64,000 bases of DNA from Chamaecyparis obtusa (Eukaryota; Streptophyta; Pinopsida; Cupressales; Cupressaceae). The position numbers and the translations under genes were made by a program. The notes under the pieces were generated by a model. The model searched no databases and was not told the DNA's origin. It saw only the letters and a list, made by a program, of their open reading frames with translations. Positions 10,230 to 21,919 of the stretch are shown one piece after another. How positions within the stretch are numbered: the first letter of the stretch is position 1; each line of letters begins with the position of its first letter. The stretch lies in NCBI GenBank assembly GCA_027943335.1, contig BSBK01002797.1, positions 558,001 to 622,000 of the forward strand. Direction: 5' to 3'.

Positions 10230-13200
10230 AAATCACATCTTGGAATGTCAGGGGTCTATCGACTCCTGACAAGAAGTGCCTGTTTAAGCGGGTGCTGTTG
10301 GAACTCAAAAGTGAGTTAGTATTAATCCAAGAGATGAAACTTTGTTATGACAAAGCTCTTAGTTTCATCTTTTCTTGCAATAGATGGGAATGATTTTTCC
10401 AGGAAGCCAAAGGTGCATCGGGGGGTATTGGTTTTTTGTGGAACCCCTCTAATATTGAGGTGTCGCTTTTGGAAAAATATGATCACTGGTTGTTTGGCAT
10501 GGTGGAAGTTATCAAAGATAACATCTCTTTCCCATTATTTAATGTTTATGGGCCAACCAAAATGAAAGATAAATTAAAGTGATGGAATGAGTTGCTTTCC
10601 AAAATATCTATTGTGGATAGCTATAAGGTTATAGTGGCAGGAGATTTCAACGCTATCCTAGATTTGGAGGAAAAATTGGGAGGTATTAGAAGGATGAACA
10701 AGGTCATGGAGGACTTTAGAGAATTTTTGTAGAATAGTAATTTGATTGATGTGGCTGCTAATAATGGGTGATTTACATGGACCAATAAATGGGTTAATTT
10801 CACAAGGATCTCTGAAAGGTTGGATCAGTTTTTGGTGGGATCTTTTTGGCTAGATTTTGCATTCAATTTGGAATCTAGTATACTCCCTTTGGCCTTATCA
10901 GATCACTTCCCAATTCAATTAAGTTTTTTTACTTCCACACAACATATCAATGGTAGTTTTAGATTTCAAAACATGTGGTGGAGAGATAAGGATTTCCTTC
11001 CAAATTTCAAAGTATGGTGGAGAGATAGAAAACACTTTCATGGAACCCTGAGTTTTGTGATGGTTAAAAGACTTAAGGAAGTAAATAATTGAATCAAGGA
11101 TTGGAATATAGTGTCCTTTAAGAACATCTTCTCTAAAAAGATAAGGGTGGAGAAAGAATTGGAAGATTTAAATAACTTGGTGATCACCTCAGGAATGTCT
11201 AATGATGACTTTGAGAAAGAAAAATTGCTCAAAAGAGAATTGGCTGAGCTTTTTCACAGAGAAGAAGTTTATTGGAGAGATAAGTCTAGAGAGCATTGGA
11301 TCAGTGATGGAGATCGAAATTCTAGATTTTTTCATACTTCGGTCAAGGCAAAAATATCCTAGAATATAATCAACCGCATTCAAGATGATCATAACAATTG
11401 GCAAGACAAGGTAGAAGTCATTGAGGAAGTAGCGATATCCCACTTTCAATCAATCTTGGGCATGTCTAATGATATCTTGACCCCATCCACCTCTTCATTC
11501 CTAGATGTAATCCTGAAAGAAGTTTCAGAGGAGGATAATATCTAGTTGATGAGGCCTTTATTACTACAAGAAATTAAAAAAGCTACTTTTGACAACCCCA
11601 CAAATAAGGCATCAGGGTCAAATGGTTTGCCTTCAGAATTTTATTAGAAATGCTGGGCATTTATGGGAGAGGACATTCTCAAAATGGCAGAATCTTTCTG
11701 AGTCAAAGGTCAGTTTGTGAAAGAATTGAACAACATGGTCATTGCACTGATTCCCAAAAAGCATGAAAGTTTATCAATGAATGAATACAAGCCTATAGTG
11801 ATATACAACTCACTTTACAAAATCCTATCAAAGGCCATGGTCAATAGATTAAAACCTCTTCTCAGCAGAATTATATCGGTAGGGAAACATTGGTTTGTTC
11901 CTAGATAGGAGATTATAGACAACATTATCTTGGTAGGTGAAACTATTCATAGCATTCATATAAGGAAAAAACCAGGTATGGTCATTCAACTAGATGTTAG
12001 TAAAGCATATGATAGAGTCTGGTGGCCTTTCCTTCAAAAAATTCTATCTCATTTTAGTTTCAGCAATGAATGGATTAAATGTATCCTTTACTGCATTTAT
12101 TTTGTGCATTTTTCCATTTTTGTTAATGGCTTGGTAACTGGATTCTTCCAAGCTACTATGGATTAAGACAAGGTGATCCCCTGTCCCCCTTTTTATTTGT
12201 ATTGATGGCATAAGCTCTAGGCCGACTCATCAAGCAGCATACTAGGCTTGGTAATTGGTGTGGGATCTCCATTCAAGATAATTTGGATCTCATATCTCAC
12301 TCCCAGTTTGCAGATGATGCCATTCTCTTTGGGGAGGCTTTAGTTTTGGAGGCCAGGATCATCAAGGTAGTGTTGACTGATTATGAAAGGGAATCAGGTC
12401 AAGTCATGAACAAATCAAAATCAAGGATTCACTTTCTTCACACCAGAAGAAGGATGAGAAGATCCATCTTAACGATATTGGAATTCGAGGAAGGAATTTT
12501 CCCTATCCTATACCTTGGAGTTTCATTATATGCAGGAAGCATGGAAAATAAATTTTGGGAGGGAGTGATAGATAAAGTCATTCAAAAGCCTCTTCATGGA
12601 AGAACAGATGGCTCTCCTAGGTGGGGAGGATTCTCATGATTAAGTCAGTCCTATTTGCCATTCCAACATATTACATGTCAGTTTACTGACTTTCCAAGAG
12701 AGCCACCACAGCTCTAGACGACTTGTTAAAAAACATCTTGTGGGAAGGTTCACAAGAAGATAAAAGAATCCATCTCATCAACTAGGACACAACATTCTTG
12801 GCCAAGGATGAAGGAGGAGCATGTCTTAGGAGTATTGACCTCCATAATACAGCTTTGGGTGCCAAATTGGCATGTAAAATGTATAAGTCCCTAGACAAAC
12901 TATGGTGCCAAATAATGAATGCTAAGTACCTAGACTCTCAGTCTTCAGACATAATTTTGACTGCGGCAAATGCTCAGTCAGGCTCCCCTTTTTGGAGGCA
13001 CATATGGGATAGCAAGAAAGTCCTCATAGAACATCTCACTTGGCAGATTGGCAATGGTTGGAGAGCGTTATTCTGGAGAGACTCTTAGTAGGGGGATAGT
13101 CCATTGGATAGTTTCTTCTCTGACATTGAATAAAATGGAAGCTTTAGAAGGAAGTAGAGTGTCAGAATACATGTTATTCCCATCCCCTTCCTCCACTAAG

Positions 13201-14468
13201 GCTATTTGAAGAAGGATTGGAGACCCTGTGTCAGACAATGGGTCACGACTACAGGAGCTATTAAGCAATAAAATTGTCATCCTCTCTAATGAGGAAGATT
13301 TACTTATTTAGAGTGCAGCCAAATCAGGTACCTATAAGGTAAACCTTGGCTACGATTTGTTAAGGCATAGGCAGAATTGCAACTATTGGCCTTCCAAACT
13401 GTGCTGGGGAAAATGGCCTCTTCCGAAAGCTGGAGCCTTTCTGTGGGTTGCTCTGCATGGCAGAATATTAATAGGTAATAGACTAAAATTGATCAAGGAT
13501 TCTCAGGCCCCAATTGGTGCATTATGTGTAAACAGGAAGAAGAGTCTGTAGACCATCTTCTTTTTTGGTGCCCAATTGCTAGAGAATGCTGGGACTGGCT
13601 ACTTGGAAGGCTACAATGGCAGGGAGTAAGGAATGTCTCACTAAAGGATTTTTTATCCTCGTGGCCCATGGACAGAATTCATTCCAAGTGGAGAATTTTT
13701 TGGATAGTGAGTCCTTTGATGCTGGTATGGCATGTTTGGAAGGAGTGGAATCGAAGGATCTTCAAAGAAGAGGCTCTAGAGATCAAACATCTGAAGGTAA
13801 AAATCCAAATTGCGATAGAAGAAGTGATTAACAATAGAATTTTGGGGATGAATTATAATTTTATGACAAAATGGGATTTAGACATGGAAAAGGTGTGGTG
13901 CATTAAACATCGGGGGGATCACAAACTAAAAAACAAAAAGGCGAACAGGAAAGTAATAGTTTGACAGGCTCCCCTGAGTGGATGGGCCAAGTTAAATTTT
14001 GATGGAGCTAGTAAAGGCAACCCAGGAGATAGCGGCATTGGCACAATCCTAAGGAATGAAAAGGGAGAGGTTTTGAGAGGCACTGCGAGGAACTTGGGAT
14101 TCACCACAAATAATGTGGTAGAAATCTCAACAATGGAAGTAGGACTTTCTTGGTGTACTAGCAATGGCATAGGCAAAGTTATCATCGAAGGAGACTCACA
14201 GATTATCCTTAATGGGGTCTTGAAATTAGAATTTTGCAGTTGGCGTTTGGCTAGATGGCTCCCTATAATTAAAGATCTTATGCAAAATCTCTATGACTTT
14301 CATTTTCAACATGTGTATAGAGAAGGAAACAAAGTCACGGACAAGTTGGCAAACTTGGGAATCGATAGAGGGTCAGAATGGGAATTTGGATAAGACAATC
14401 TGATCTTAGAAGATCTACAAAATTTATTAGATGTGGATCTAGATTCCCTCGCAAGAATGGGAATATGA
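10226..14468 (+). pseudogene. LINE ORF2: endonuclease, reverse transcriptase, RNase H (decayed)
   Basis: ORF2 nicks the target, copies the RNA and removes it. It begins MKITSWNVRGL, the classic endonuclease start, followed by QE near 10330, YGP, GDFNAI (about 10640), RLDQFL and SDHFPI (about 10905), all in frame 2. The reverse transcriptase shows IALIPK, VIQLDVSKAYDRV (about 11985), LRQGDPLSPFLF after a one-base loss near 12155, and the catalytic FADD at about 12308. After another shift near 12600 come LMIKSVL and KDEGGACLRS. A zinc-binding RVT segment lies at about 13430-13580 (FLWVALHGRIL, EEESVDHLLFWCP). The RNase H is at about 13965-14390 with LNFDGASKGNPG, EGDSQ and REGNKVTDKLAN. A stop at 14391 may be secondary, since coding-like sequence continues to 14468. 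Many stops look like Trp-to-TGA or Gln-to-TAG changes. Confidence 0.9.
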
Positions 14469-14699
14469 TAGAGGTAGGGATATGACGATGTGGGTAGGAA
14501 GGAGGGACAGTTTCTACCGGCGCACGTGACCACTGCAGAGTCATTACATTCAACTTTGCAGTGATGTTTTTGGGATGAGTCCCGTGAACCATTCCTCGGC
14601 TGCACGCTGATATAGTCATATATTCCTCTCATCAACCTCATAAGGGAGCACACATATCTTAGCCATTCACTCCTTGGGCTTGAGATCTCAATACAATCA

Positions 14700-15430
14700 A
14701 TGGCAAATTTTTTGGGATTAGCTACCGCTGTGGAAAGGGGCAGGCGAGAGAGGAACCTATGGAAGAGCAGTATGGCACGACCTAAGTCACATGGCCCTCG
14801 TCCAATTTTCTTTGTTCAAGAGATTTTTGCAGGATTGGAGGAGAGGTAGGATTTTCTGAGACCTTTTTAAGGAATTTTGCATTCATCAACTCGTAGAAAT
14901 GAATGGTGATTTCCTTAGGCATTAGCTGCAAGTGCATACAGGAGGAGGAGTTGACAAAAATGCTGGAAGAACAACTCAATCAAATTTTCAAGCATGCCAA
15001 TGATCAGGAGAAGGTGACCATGGTAGTTTTATTGGGGGTTGAATATTGGGTAGGAGGCCACATTCATGATGGGAAGCTCATTTTCGACCTCTTTTAGCCC
15101 ATCATCCAAGTTTTGGGCCATTTGGTGCCTGCAAATGGCATGATTCATCAAATGATTACAGAGGAGATAAACTTGTAGGTGACTAAGGCTTTGGATTTGA
15201 TAGACACCAACCTTTCTATTGGTGGTATGCTGGGGCTTTTTTATTTGGAAGATGAAGGGAAGAAGAAGCTTATGAAGAAGGCCTGGGTGTTGTACAAGAC
15301 GTGCATTGTGAAAGAATATGATATGAGCAAGTTTGAGGCTTTATGTCAGGCAAATGACAAACTTTTCCCAATAGAGGTAGCAGCTAGGCTAATTTCTATT
15401 GGCAAAGGAATTGGATATCTTTACCATTGA
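14700..15430 (+). pseudogene. Third coding region of the LINE (unknown function, decayed)
   Basis: Downstream of ORF2, where plant LINEs normally have only a short untranslated tail, coding sequence resumes. It opens at an ATG in good plant context (ATGGC) in frame 3 for 49 codons (MANFLGLATAVERGRRERN). A shift near 14845 takes it to frame 2, which stays protein-like to 15430 (about 195 codons) with only five stops: TAG at 14894, 15095 and 15176, TGA at 14900 and 15428. Visible features are a charged helix-like part (QEEELTKMLEEQLNQIFKH), a GGHIHDGKLIFDLF segment and a Lys-rich part around KKKLMKKAWVLYKTC. I do not recognise the family. It could be an element gene, a captured host sequence or the relic of another repeat. 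Confidence 0.55.
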
Positions 15431-15524
15431 GATGGGCAGCCTAGCTTGACTTGTAGCTTGTTTTGTAATCGGAGAGATATCTCCCTTATTATATGTAATT
15501 TCTTTTTTTGGCAATATAAAGGGT

Positions 15525-15540
15525 GCTGCCCCCTAGGCAG
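15525..15540 (+). other. 3'-end stem-loop of the LINE
   Basis: CTGCC and GGCAG can pair across a 5-base loop, ten bases before the A run. A GAGATATCTC palindrome lies 40 bases upstream (15474-15483). In some LINEs a 3' hairpin is the recognition site for reverse transcriptase; here this is inference from position. Confidence 0.45.
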
Positions 15541-15557
15541 AGCTTGATTTAAAAAAA

Positions 15558-15577
15558 AATACAGGTACTCCTAGAGA
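15558..15577 (+). repeat. LINE target-site duplication, 3' copy
   Basis: This is an exact copy of the 20 bases at 8973-8992 and follows the terminal A run of the element. Confidence 0.9.
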
Positions 15578-16391
15578 TCCTATGGGACAACTTAGCGAGA
15601 TAAAGCTAAGATTATTTAATTTTAAACTACAATAAAGAAATTTTGACACATCTATTTGACTACCAATACATCAAAATGATACAGAATGTATAAAAGAAAT
15701 ATTCTTTTAAATACTTAGGTTTAAGTATAATATGTAATCATGTAAAAGAAAGCAAAGAAAGAAGGAGAATAAGTAGTAGAACATATATGAAATGATACAT
15801 TAGAATCGAATAGGAGTATATAATAGAAAGAAGATTGACACATAAGTGAAGTCGTATCATTAATATACCTATACAATTTAGTATTTGGTGAATATACTAC
15901 ACAAGTATATAATTTAATGTGTATGTGAAAAAACTATCAAGTTTTTAGTTATATATTGTTGTCATGATGTTTTTCAACTCATAATATAAACTCTAACATT
16001 CCATTTATAATTGATTATAGGATATAAAACCAAGATTTTATAAAAGCTTATATAATAGTGAAGGATTCATTAGAAGAAGGATATATAAAAGTAGGGGGAT
16101 TTGTAATATAAATTTTTCATTCATGCACTTCAATTAGAAACCGATTGTCTCATCTAAAATTCATAGCTAAAGATGGATTTTCCCAAGAATTCTCAAGCCC
16201 TTTAAAAAAATTAAAACCTATGAATTTTAGTGTAGAATAAAAGTGATAATTAAAAGCATGAGATTGAAAAGATAAACGTCTGGTATAAAAATTGAAAGAC
16301 AAAAATATTAAGAAATTAGGCTTTTTAAGAAAATAGAAAGAAGAACTCTGAATTTAATATAAGAAAGTCACAAATAAATTTAATCAGAAAA
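15578..16391. other. AT-rich DNA, no gene seen
   Basis: The right flank of the LINE is AT-rich and holds no open frame of note. Its last part is the 3' flank of the minus-strand zinc-knuckle gene. A clear AATAAA signal on the minus strand was not found there. Confidence 0.6.
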
Positions 16392-16964
16392 TTAAATACA
16401 ATCTTCCCAACTAAAGTTGATATGTTCCCAACTTGAATCTAATTCCAAACTTGTATTTTCCTCCAAAGTGCGTCCAACATCAACATTTTCTAAGTGATGA
16501 ACATCAGTCATTTCACCATCTTCCAAGAAAATCTGTTCCCAACTAGAATCTAATTCAAAGCATGGTTTTTCTTCCACTCTATGGAAGACATGAACATTTT
16601 CTAGTTCACGGACATAAACTGAAGATTCAATCTTAGAGGGACATTCGGTATAATCACTAATATATTCTATATGAGAACCAGAACAGCTCCTGGGTTCTTG
16701 TAAATCTCTGAAATGATCTTCAATTTGCTTGGTTTCTGCCTCTGCATTTGGTTTGTGGTTGAAATAGCATTTTTGTTGGTTCTTAGGCTTGAACTGTGCA
16801 GCATTGTTCCTCCTCTTCGTTGGGCAATCCATTACAAAATGACCCAGCTCGCCACAACCATAACAATTTCTATTTCTAATTTTGCAGGTCAGTCCATCAT
16901 TATTCTGCGAAACCATTCTTGCAGATTTATGAGCCTCCATTCCAGATTTGATAACATGATCCAT
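16392..16964 (-). CDS. Small CCHC zinc-knuckle protein, intact
   Basis: This is an uninterrupted 190-codon ORF starting ATGGAT. Residues about 34-47 form a perfect retroviral-type CCHC knuckle (CYGCGELGHFVMDC), a single-stranded nucleic acid binding module, followed by a basic stretch (KRRNNAAQFKPKNQQK). The C-terminal half is acidic and holds a duplicated segment of about 36 residues: each copy has LENV, then EE, then ELDSSWE (about 122-145 and 159-181), and the repeat is visible in the DNA with a period near 108. No gag capsid, protease or polymerase adjoins it. A TATA box lies 125 bases upstream of the ATG. The knuckle resembles that of copia Gag, so a domesticated gag fragment is one reading, and a first exon of a longer gene another. 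Substrate and location are unknown. Confidence 0.6.
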   Translation of the reverse strand: MDHVIKSGMEAHKSARMVSQNNDGLTCKIRNRNCYGCGELGHFVMDCPTKRRNNAAQFKPKNQQKCYFNHKPNAEAETKQIEDHFRDLQEPRSCSGSHIEYISDYTECPSKIESSVYVRELENVHVFHRVEEKPCFELDSSWEQIFLEDGEMTDVHHLENVDVGRTLEENTSLELDSSWEHINFSWEDCI

Positions 16965-17088
16965 GGAGTCTTTAAGCGATAGAGAAACTTTGGCGCAATG
17001 TGTAAATACAGTGATTTCAAATTTCGCTCCCCAAAATAAGATTATAAACTTAGAGAACTATGATCAAATATGTTCCTCCGAGCTTGGT

Positions 17089-17098
17089 TATTTATATA
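17089..17098 (-). promoter_or_regulatory. TATA box upstream of the zinc-knuckle ORF
   Basis: The minus strand reads TATATAAATA. Its distance of 125 bases to the ATG leaves room for a start site about 30 bases downstream and a leader of about 90 bases without an upstream in-frame start. In AT-rich DNA such a match can arise by chance. Confidence 0.45.
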
Positions 17099-17239
17099 AT
17101 TATGTCTGAAATAAAAGGTTGCAGCAGTCACAGCCGCAAGGGTAATGGGCGCATCGATAGAACCTACAAGTTAAAAAAGGTGGTTTTCAATTAATAAGTT
17201 TAAAAGTAGTTTTCAATTAATAGTTTATACTTTGTTTTA

Positions 17240-17268
17240 TTAGTCCCGCCTTTATAGGCGGAGACTAA
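17240..17268. other. GC-rich stem-loop
   Basis: TTAGTC(C)CGCC and GGCGGAGACTAA form an almost perfect hairpin with one mismatch or bulge and a TTTATA loop, in otherwise AT-rich DNA upstream of the zinc-knuckle gene. Function is unknown. Confidence 0.6.
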
Positions 17269-17269
17269 T

Positions 17270-20200
17270 GTTTTCCGTTGGAAGCATTGGGTCTTAAAAA
17301 CTGTGCATAATAAAATATTTTTCATAAGGTTTATAATGTTTGACAGTTTCTTAATTTTTATTTTAAATTATTTGAAGAATATTTATGTTTTTTTGATTGG
17401 TTTTGATATTTTTGTTAAGGGTTTTATTATTTTTTACTTTTTAAATTCAAATTTTTTTTTGGGTTAATAGATTTGTAATGTTTTTAAAATATTTTTTTCT
17501 GAAACCTTCTCCTCAAGCTGGGAAAATGGAAAACTAATATACTTTCAACAGATGAGAGCATGATTTTCTTAGACAATCTGCTAAACGGCAGACATGCCTT
17601 TCTGCTTTGATGGATGTCCATACACTAGTACGTTGATATCTTGATTACAACACAGGCAAGGAATGGCTCTACGCCTGCCATTTTCATTTGCAATGTAATT
17701 TATAAAACTCCCTTTAAAAAGTGATAGCTGCAAAGGTTGGGAGTCTGATTTTACGCCTGGCAATTGTATTTGGCTGAGAAGTTCTAAAGGTTTCAAAAAA
17801 ACCTATTTTGTGTGTATCCTGCAACCACTGCAAACCACATCAGTAGCAGATCTAATATTTTTTATGATCAGATGTTATGACCTTTTCATGATCAGATGTT
17901 TTAATGCAAGAGAAGCAGGGCTTTGTTGAGAGGTTTGAATTGGTGAGGCCAAGCTGAAGAAGGTTTTTTATCAAACTTAGAGAGACATGCATGTAAGAAC
18001 ATTTCTCTTAAATTGCTAGAGTGTTGTATTAGAATTAAAAACTTTCCTAAATTTTTTGGATGATTTATTTTTTAATTAGAGCTTGAAGATGAAGATTTTG
18101 CCGGGCAACCCATTTACTTATAAGAATTTGTTTGATCTAGTCATGTATGGGAAGATCTGAAATTATTTGAATTTGTTTACATCATTTGTTTTATTTAACC
18201 TCCTCAATAAATTGAATTTGATCATGGGATCTTCTAATCCAGATTACTTTGGAGTATATTATAAAGGCTAGAACTTCAATTTGATTTTATAGTTTTTGAA
18301 ATTATAATATGATTCACTTGGAAAGGCCTTGCTACTTGTGGTGGATTGTATGAATATTTTGCAGCCAGAGAGAGGTGAATTAAAGATTTTTGAAGGTACC
18401 TGGGATTGAGAAAAAGGTGAGAGATTTAAATTTATTGGACATTTACTTGCCTTATGTAAGAGGCAAAAATGCAGTTAGTTTCAATGTAAGGAACTGAATA
18501 TTTTATTTTTGGTTGCCTATCTATTAATTATTTTAACCTATTTCAATATATTTACCTATTTTAATTCGCTCAAATGAAACATACGCATATCCATGGTGAT
18601 GTGCCCTATAGCTGGTACTTTCATATTCAAAATTTTGATTCTCAAATTCTATTCATGGGTGATATTGGAAATTTCGAACATTGTATATTTTTATTCGCCC
18701 CTTCTAAATATCATTGCATTTAGAAATTGACATATTTAATATTGATGGGCAAGTAATACATTAAAGTTGATGGTATATCACTAACTTATAGGTGTTTCCT
18801 GTAGTAACTTGATTTTCGTGGTAGTAAGAAGTCCTCTCCCACCCTTTGTCCCTCCTTCACTCTCTAATATTCTTTTGGCAACTGAATTTGAAATCAAATT
18901 TCTCAATTTTTGTTGGATTTAGGAGTATCCATGTGAGGTGATTTAACATGTCAAGGCATTGAATATCAGTTAAATATCATAATCCTCTAACAATTCTACT
19001 TCCAAGATCCAATTATCATCTATTTGATTTGGCTTGAGTAATATAAACATAGTATTTGTTCTTGTACATAAAGCATTGTTTGATCTCATGCATGGTAATA
19101 TTTGTTTTTGCTTGGAAATATTTACTTGTGATTTACCTTTTTTTTTTACTTTCATCACGTTATTTTATCTCATCCACTCTTGGATTCCAGTCTAAGTTGT
19201 AAATGACTTTGAGCACCTCTATTAATGTCCAAATAAATTGATACCTTAATTGTATAAACATCTTTTGCATTTTTTTAAAATATATTGAAAACAAGGTTTA
19301 CTTGTAGGTTGGTTGCACTTGCATCATAGGCAAATTTTAGTTTTTCCAATGCAAAGTTAATTCAACGTCTTCTCGAAATAATCCTATTAATTAGACATGC
19401 ACTTTAATGATGTACCTAGTTTTGCAAGAGGAAATGAATTTATTGTTATTTTTAGCGTCAAAATAATTATGTAGACTACAATTATGTTTTATCTCATACA
19501 TCTTAGAGAAATTTACACACACTTGAAAGTTAGGGAAAAAACAAAGCCACCTTCATGCAAATTTGAATCCACATCAATAAGAAAATGACAAGATTTGGTA
19601 GTTCTACCAAAGAATCCATAATTATTCTTTATCATCACTAGTGATTCATGCTTACTACTCAAGTAATCAATTACAACATATGTATTCTAACTTATTTTTT
19701 ACCCCACAAAGAACAAAACCTTAGCAAACCTTGCATGAATGACATACTTTATACATGATTTCTTACTGCATGTTGAATGTAACTGCCTTATTCATTTCTA
19801 TGTTATGTTCTTGCAAGAAGATCTCATAGGATCCTTCATCATCTTTATCTTGTTAAGTCTTAAATCCTGATTCAAATTTGGCACCTTTATTTTAATTTCC
19901 GTGCATATCTTTTGTTGTATTTTGTCTACTTCTTAGATTCCAAGAAATCACCAAAATCTCTCTCATCTTTTAATTATCTTGTCTTTCCAGTTTTAAGCAT
20001 TCTTCTAAATCTACCTTGTCATACAAAAACTACTAATGCTTTGTTTGTTCTAACGAAATCAACTTTGTGTAGCATTAGAATGGAAGATTTCATGATATTT
20101 ATTTAGTGATCTGAAACATTTATTCAGTGTTAAGGGTTATCATTTTTTGGTACACGTGTTAGCTACAATAAGTGCATTTTGATGGGGATTCCACCCATGC

Positions 20201-21914
20201 CCACCTAATAAGACAACTCGTTGATGCCTTCCCCTTCTCTTAGTGCATAAACCCCTTTTTGTTCTGAAGAAATTAGCTTTGTTTAGCTATGAAAGATTGC
20301 ATTGGGACTCTCAAACAACTCCAATATCATCAACAATGGTAATGGAGGTGGCTTCATCCAAAAAAGGAAGACACTAACAATGTCATCAAAGGTATGTAAG
20401 AAGTCGTCCTATGCAAAATCTATGAAATTAATTTCTGACTTTGTAGGCTTTTGAAAGCATAGGCTCACAACAATTAAGGTAGGTTTTTGAAATTTGAAGC
20501 TTAGTGCAGTATCAAAGTCCATCGTACAACTAGTGGAGAGCTCAAAATAATCTTCATATACTTGTCTAACAAAATATACATAATGATCAAACATATTATG
20601 AAAAAGCAAATGATACCTAAACATTGTAAAAAATTTGACTTGCATATCATTTACTATTCATATAAACTCTCCTTCGTTTAGTATTTGTCGATTGTTTCAA
20701 ATAATCTACAGTTTGTATTATCCTTGTCAAAAGATCCCGGTTTAGCCTAATATAGACTTGTGACTTGAAATTTTTCTAGTTTGTGACATTTTCTCACTAT
20801 ATGCATCAACACTTTAGAGACATCTTTGAAAAATTAAAACTCAATTTGATGATAAGTGCACTAATGATTTAAAGTTTTAAAGCCTTACCTCATCTAATCA
20901 AATTAAAATAATTAAAAATGGTTTTTTCTCCTATCTTTCTCAGTTCAATCACAATGATTTAAGCATAAACCAAAATTACCCTTCTTTTTTACAAAAGGCA
21001 AGGTCTCTGGCTCTATTGGACACTTAATTGCAAATAAACCTTGAAGAGAAAAGCTACATGCTAGGAATTCTTTGGCAATGGGGCATGTTTATCCTTTTTT
21101 CTTTGCTACAATGCTTCATATTTATTTCTTGCACAAGGCAAGACTCCATCTTTGCAAAGCTCTTATTAGGGAATGTTTTGGTCTATTTTGGAAAATATTT
21201 GTGTGGTATATGGGGTTAATTGGTAGAACATTTAGAAAATGATTTTATATGTACAAAAAAAAATATTTTCAATGCAGAAGCGATAGCTTCAAATCAATTG
21301 TGCATCTATTTATAGGGATCAAAATGCAATTAAAATATAAGCTCTGAATCTAGGAGATAATTAGGATCCTTTATCAACACACCCATGTTATGTTTATAAC
21401 ATGGATATAGACGTCACATCCTCGTAGACTACCTTCTTATTTTGTTAGTCACCTTTCATCTTGATATAATTTGGACAAAGGCAAAAAATTTGATGTCTAA
21501 TCCATGATAGCAATTTTAATTTTGATGTCTATATGAAATTAATAGTGAATGCTATAAACTTACTTTTAATGGTCTAATAGTATGGATTTCAATAAATTGA
21601 GAATTGTATATATTTAATTGTTTCATTTTACTTGTGACATGGTTACATTGTTACTTATAGGTTATGTTTATTGGACTTATGGGGTATTAACGTTACTATA
21701 ATGTATGTATGCATATTGGATGGTTTTGTAGGTTCTTGGGGTGCAACAAAAAGTAGACTTAGCAATCTATACCAAGAGAAATACATGAACCTTGTAACTT
21801 AATTAGAAAAAAAAAAGATAGGGCTCACCTGGATTGAGAATTTCCTCATCATTGTAACAATATCAATGATGTTTTGAGAGTTAGTTCACAAAAATCAAAC
21901 CATTTTCTTAACTT
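17270..21914. other. Long AT-rich stretch without supported genes
   Basis: Several short open frames occur (for example minus strand 17581-17796, plus strand 19912-20106 and 21028-21219), but none shows a domain, a repeat or composition that sets it apart from chance. No LTR ends, A tails or RNA gene were recognised. Confidence 0.55.
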
Positions 21915-21919
21915 ATTTT
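21915..21919 (+). repeat. Copia target-site duplication, left copy
   Basis: ATTTT directly precedes the TG of the left LTR and matches the five bases after the right LTR. Confidence 0.85.

Larger units (their letters stand above)
8993..15557 (+). mobile_element. L1-like LINE with RNase H, nearly full length
   Basis: This non-LTR retrotransposon is bounded by perfect duplications and ends in a short A run (15551-15559). In order it has ORF1 with a DUF4283-like domain and a CCHC knuckle, then ORF2 with an apurinic-type endonuclease, a reverse transcriptase with FADD, a zinc-binding RVT domain and an RNase H. About 1.1 kb follow, which hold a third coding region. The RNase H at the C-terminus is known from plant L1 elements. 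The 5' end falls directly in ORF1 coding sequence, so the copy is probably slightly 5'-truncated. Frameshifts and many stops make it inactive. Confidence 0.92.

Noticed and set aside
14782..14979. 65-codon minus-strand ORF in the LINE tail
   Set aside because: It is the shadow of the plus-strand third coding region, which has the better coding signal and the element's orientation.
17581..17796. 71-codon minus-strand ORF as a possible upstream exon of the zinc-knuckle gene
   Set aside because: No splice sites or similarity could be linked to it, and the zinc-knuckle ORF has its own ATG and TATA box.
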